Assembly: GCA_028822475.1 (NCBI GenBank)
Contig: JAPKDT010000104.1
Coordinates: 1-7,266 of the forward strand
Origin: SAR324 cluster bacterium
Lineage (GTDB): Bacteria; SAR324; NAC60-12
Length of the DNA: 7,266 bases
Direction of reading: 5' to 3'
Every line of letters starts with the position of its first letter. The first letter of the stretch is position 1. A program made the position numbers and the translations under genes. Below, one piece after another: positions 6,066 through 7,266 of the stretch. The notes below the pieces were generated by a model that had not been told where the DNA came from, did not search any database, and saw only the letters and a program-made list of their open reading frames with translations.

Positions 6066-6985
6066 TTTTCTTTATCTTCTACGGACGTCTCTGGATCAAT
6101 TGTTTCTGTGACCGGTGGTTCGATAACTCCCTCTTCATTAACTGTTTTTTCCGTTGCTGTTTTTTCATTAAGGTCGGTGCCGAACAACTGATTGGAAAAT
6201 TTTTCGAGATGCTCCACATTTAGTCCCTGCTGACGTTGTGTCAAATCAAAATAAAGGAATGTACTCAACAGTGAGGCAAATGGATAAAAGAGTAGAGACG
6301 CTAAATATTGTGACCAACGGATTGCCAAAGTAACTCCAGGATCATTCAATATCTCAGACAGTAAAATTGGTAGGGCACCGCTTTCATTCGGTTCAATATT
6401 TAAATTTAAGTCCGGCATAAAAATGGTAAATAGTAATGCAAAAACAATAAACTGTAAAACAGTACTGATCACGACAACAATAAAAACACGGGACAAATCA
6501 CCGCGTGCGAGCTGTATGCTTCGTACCAGTGCGCGCATACCTCGAACACCTTCAACGATAAACACCGGCTGTGCCATTGAAGTCAGTAACAATCCACCTA
6601 GCCAGAGAGTGACTACCAGGATGCTGAAAGGAAACGGCAGAGTCAGTCCCATCACTCCAGTGATGAAAAGCAGATACTGCAGGATTGCTACGTGTATTGA
6701 TCCCAGAAACAAAGGTGAGCGGAAGGCACGCAGGACGGAAAGAGTAGGGAAAAAACTGCCAAAAGCTAAGCCAATGACTCCAAGCGTGATCGCGCCTTCC
6801 AATAAATGAACTGAAAGAAAAAATACGATACTCTCCGTTTCACCCCAGCCTGCGAAACCCATAAAAAATGCAGGTGCCACCAATGCTGCGGTTAAAAACA
6901 AGATTGAAATGAAATTCTTTTGATAAATCCTGAAACTCAGAACAAACAAAGATGGAATACTGTGACTAAAGTTAAGTAAATTCAT
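6062..6985 (-). CDS. Polytopic inner-membrane protein of unknown function, about six transmembrane helices, 307 aa
   Basis: Hydrophobic segments lie at about 26-46, 51-76, 92-112, 114-138, 165-190 and 224-246. They are followed by a cytoplasmic, strongly acidic, low-complexity tail (about 250-307, rich in E, T, P and V). The stretch RGMRALVRSIQLARGDLSRVF (around 148-168) before a helix, and the pattern P..SLLSTFLYFDLTQRQQGLNVE (around 235-257) after the last helix, resemble integral-membrane domains seen beside glycerophosphodiester phosphodiesterases and in other uncharacterised multi-pass proteins. That is a fold-level similarity only, and no catalytic residues are apparent. There is no cleavable signal peptide. 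It is the first gene of a leftward unit with engB (ATGA overlap), with a plausible extended -10 promoter upstream. No clear Shine-Dalgarno precedes the ATG at 6985. It is a real gene with unassigned function. Confidence 0.8.
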   Translation of the reverse strand: MNLLNFSHSIPSLFVLSFRIYQKNFISILFLTAALVAPAFFMGFAGWGETESIVFFLSVHLLEGAITLGVIGLAFGSFFPTLSVLRAFRSPLFLGSIHVAILQYLLFITGVMGLTLPFPFSILVVTLWLGGLLLTSMAQPVFIVEGVRGMRALVRSIQLARGDLSRVFIVVVISTVLQFIVFALLFTIFMPDLNLNIEPNESGALPILLSEILNDPGVTLAIRWSQYLASLLFYPFASLLSTFLYFDLTQRQQGLNVEHLEKFSNQLFGTDLNEKTATEKTVNEEGVIEPPVTETIDPETSVEDKEK

Positions 6986-7018
6986 AAAATCTGTTGAAAT
7001 TATTAGGAATAAAATAAT

Positions 7019-7052
7019 CTTATAGCATACAAAGCCTGTCGCACTAAGACAA
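7019..7052 (-). promoter_or_regulatory. Candidate promoter of the membrane protein-engB unit
   Basis: On the minus strand an extended -10 element, TGC followed by TATAAG (7027-7019), matches the TGN-TATAAT pattern with 5 of 6 in the hexamer. Overlapping it, TATGCT (7029-7024) lies exactly 17 bp downstream of TTGTCT (7052-7047), each 4 of 6 to consensus. Either reading starts transcription around 7012-7017 and gives a leader of about 30 bases before the ATG at 6985. The -35 hexamer shares bases with a hairpin arm at 7034-7054. Confidence 0.45.
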
Positions 7053-7165
7053 GCAAAAGCGGATCATGGAAAGATAAATCCGGAGGAAGCTTTGTAAAAA
7101 GCTTGCAGGGATCGGCATGCTCGGTTAGTATTGTAAGTTTTAAAATGGCTTTGATTAGACAAAGC
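7034..7165 (+). other. Hairpin-rich non-coding stretch upstream of tRNA-Ser
   Basis: No gene fits here. Four short inverted repeats follow one another. GCCTGTC pairs with GACAAGC (7034-7040/7048-7054, one mismatch). CGGAT pairs with ATCCG (7060-7064/7078-7082). AAGCTTT pairs with AAAGCTT around a GTAA tetraloop (7087-7093/7098-7104). GCTTTG pairs with CAAAGC (7148-7153/7160-7165). The region could be the leader of the tRNA transcript, a small RNA, or simply a divergent control region. No known RNA family was recognised. Confidence 0.3.
7103..7131 (+). promoter_or_regulatory. Weak candidate promoter for tRNA-Ser
   Basis: TTGCAG (7103-7108) and TAGTAT (7126-7131) are separated by 17 bp and match consensus at 3 and 4 of 6 positions. 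Transcription would begin near 7138, about 39 bases before the mature tRNA. Alternatives are TAAAAT (7141-7146) as a -10 without a -35 partner, and TTGTAA (7131-7136) with a poor -10. A tRNA gene here needs a promoter to the left, but the choice is uncertain. Confidence 0.22.
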
Positions 7166-7176
7166 AATTCTGTTCC

Positions 7177-7266
7177 GGAGAGGTGACCGAGTGGCCGAAG
7201 GTGCGTGATTGGAAATCACGTGAGCGGGTAACCGTTCCGAGGGTTCGAATCCCTCTCTCTCCGCCA
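7177..7266 (+). tRNA. tRNA-Ser, anticodon GGA
   Basis: This is a complete 90-base class II tRNA with encoded CCA. The acceptor stem GGAGAGG (7177-7183) pairs with TCTCTCC (7256-7262), with one G-U pair; the discriminator base is G7263 and CCA is 7264-7266. The D arm pairs ACC (7186-7188) with GGT (7200-7202). The anticodon stem CGTGA/TCACG (7204-7208/7216-7220) encloses the loop TTGGAAA, with anticodon GGA at 7211-7213, reading UCC and UCU codons. A long variable arm (7221-7238, with a CGG/CCG stem) marks it as a serine tRNA. The T arm is GAGGG-TTCGAAT-CCCTC (7239-7255). It is divergent from the membrane protein-engB unit. Confidence 0.97.

Noticed and set aside
6423..6809. Rightward 128-codon frame opposite the membrane-protein gene
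   Set aside because: The translation is Thr/Lys/Arg-rich with no recognisable motif, as expected for the antisense of a hydrophobic coding sequence.
7060..7104. Possible SRP (4.5S) RNA apical motif: TCCGGAGGAAGC resembles the conserved TCCGGAAGGAAGC
   Set aside because: One base is missing from the tetraloop region, the flanking asymmetric-loop bases do not match, and no long outer helix can be formed by the surrounding sequence.
7145..7186. Short frame of 13 codons starting at ATG 7145
   Set aside because: It runs into the mature tRNA, has no ribosome binding site and is too short to support.
1..7266. Mobile element, CRISPR array, toxin-antitoxin pair or phage-defence system
   Set aside because: Nothing resembling a transposase, terminal inverted repeats, regularly spaced repeats, small paired antitoxin/toxin frames or defence nucleases was found in any frame.

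Overview
This window reads as ordinary chromosomal DNA from a Gram-negative (diderm) bacterium of moderately low GC content. The diderm inference rests on the gene at 1989-3569, which has a signal peptide, amphipathic beta-strand-like stretches and a C-terminal phenylalanine, the pattern of an outer-membrane barrel. Phylum cannot be fixed by eye. The mix of conserved proteins and the small his cluster would suit a deltaproteobacterium-like or SAR324-like lineage, but that is a weak guess.

Layout: positions 2-1195 (+) are most of proA (proline biosynthesis), cut by the left edge. After a perfect AT-rich hairpin and a spacer holding a 20-bp near-palindrome comes a 164-residue TerB-like protein (1372-1866, +). 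Next is a 526-residue secreted beta-barrel-type protein (1989-3569, +). It is followed at short distance by hisB (3602-4195) and hisH (4201-4803), two histidine biosynthesis genes that are almost abutting. ndk (4903-5334, +) closes the rightward block. It converges on a leftward two-gene unit: a six-helix membrane protein (6985-6062, -) whose stop overlaps the start of the GTPase gene engB/ysxC (6065-5481, -). The right end holds a complete tRNA-Ser(GGA) on the + strand, ending exactly at the last base. It is separated from the leftward unit by about 190 bp of hairpin-rich non-coding DNA.

How the genes relate: proA, hisB, hisH, ndk, engB and tRNA-Ser are housekeeping functions (proline, histidine, nucleotide pools, ribosome assembly, translation). 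No proB, hisA or hisF is present next to them, so the amino-acid pathways are dispersed or continue outside the window. The least understood parts are the TerB-like protein, the barrel protein with four paired cysteines, and the membrane protein coupled to engB. I see no insertion sequence, CRISPR array, phage gene, toxin-antitoxin pair or recognisable defence system, and nothing that amounts to a clear new multi-gene system.
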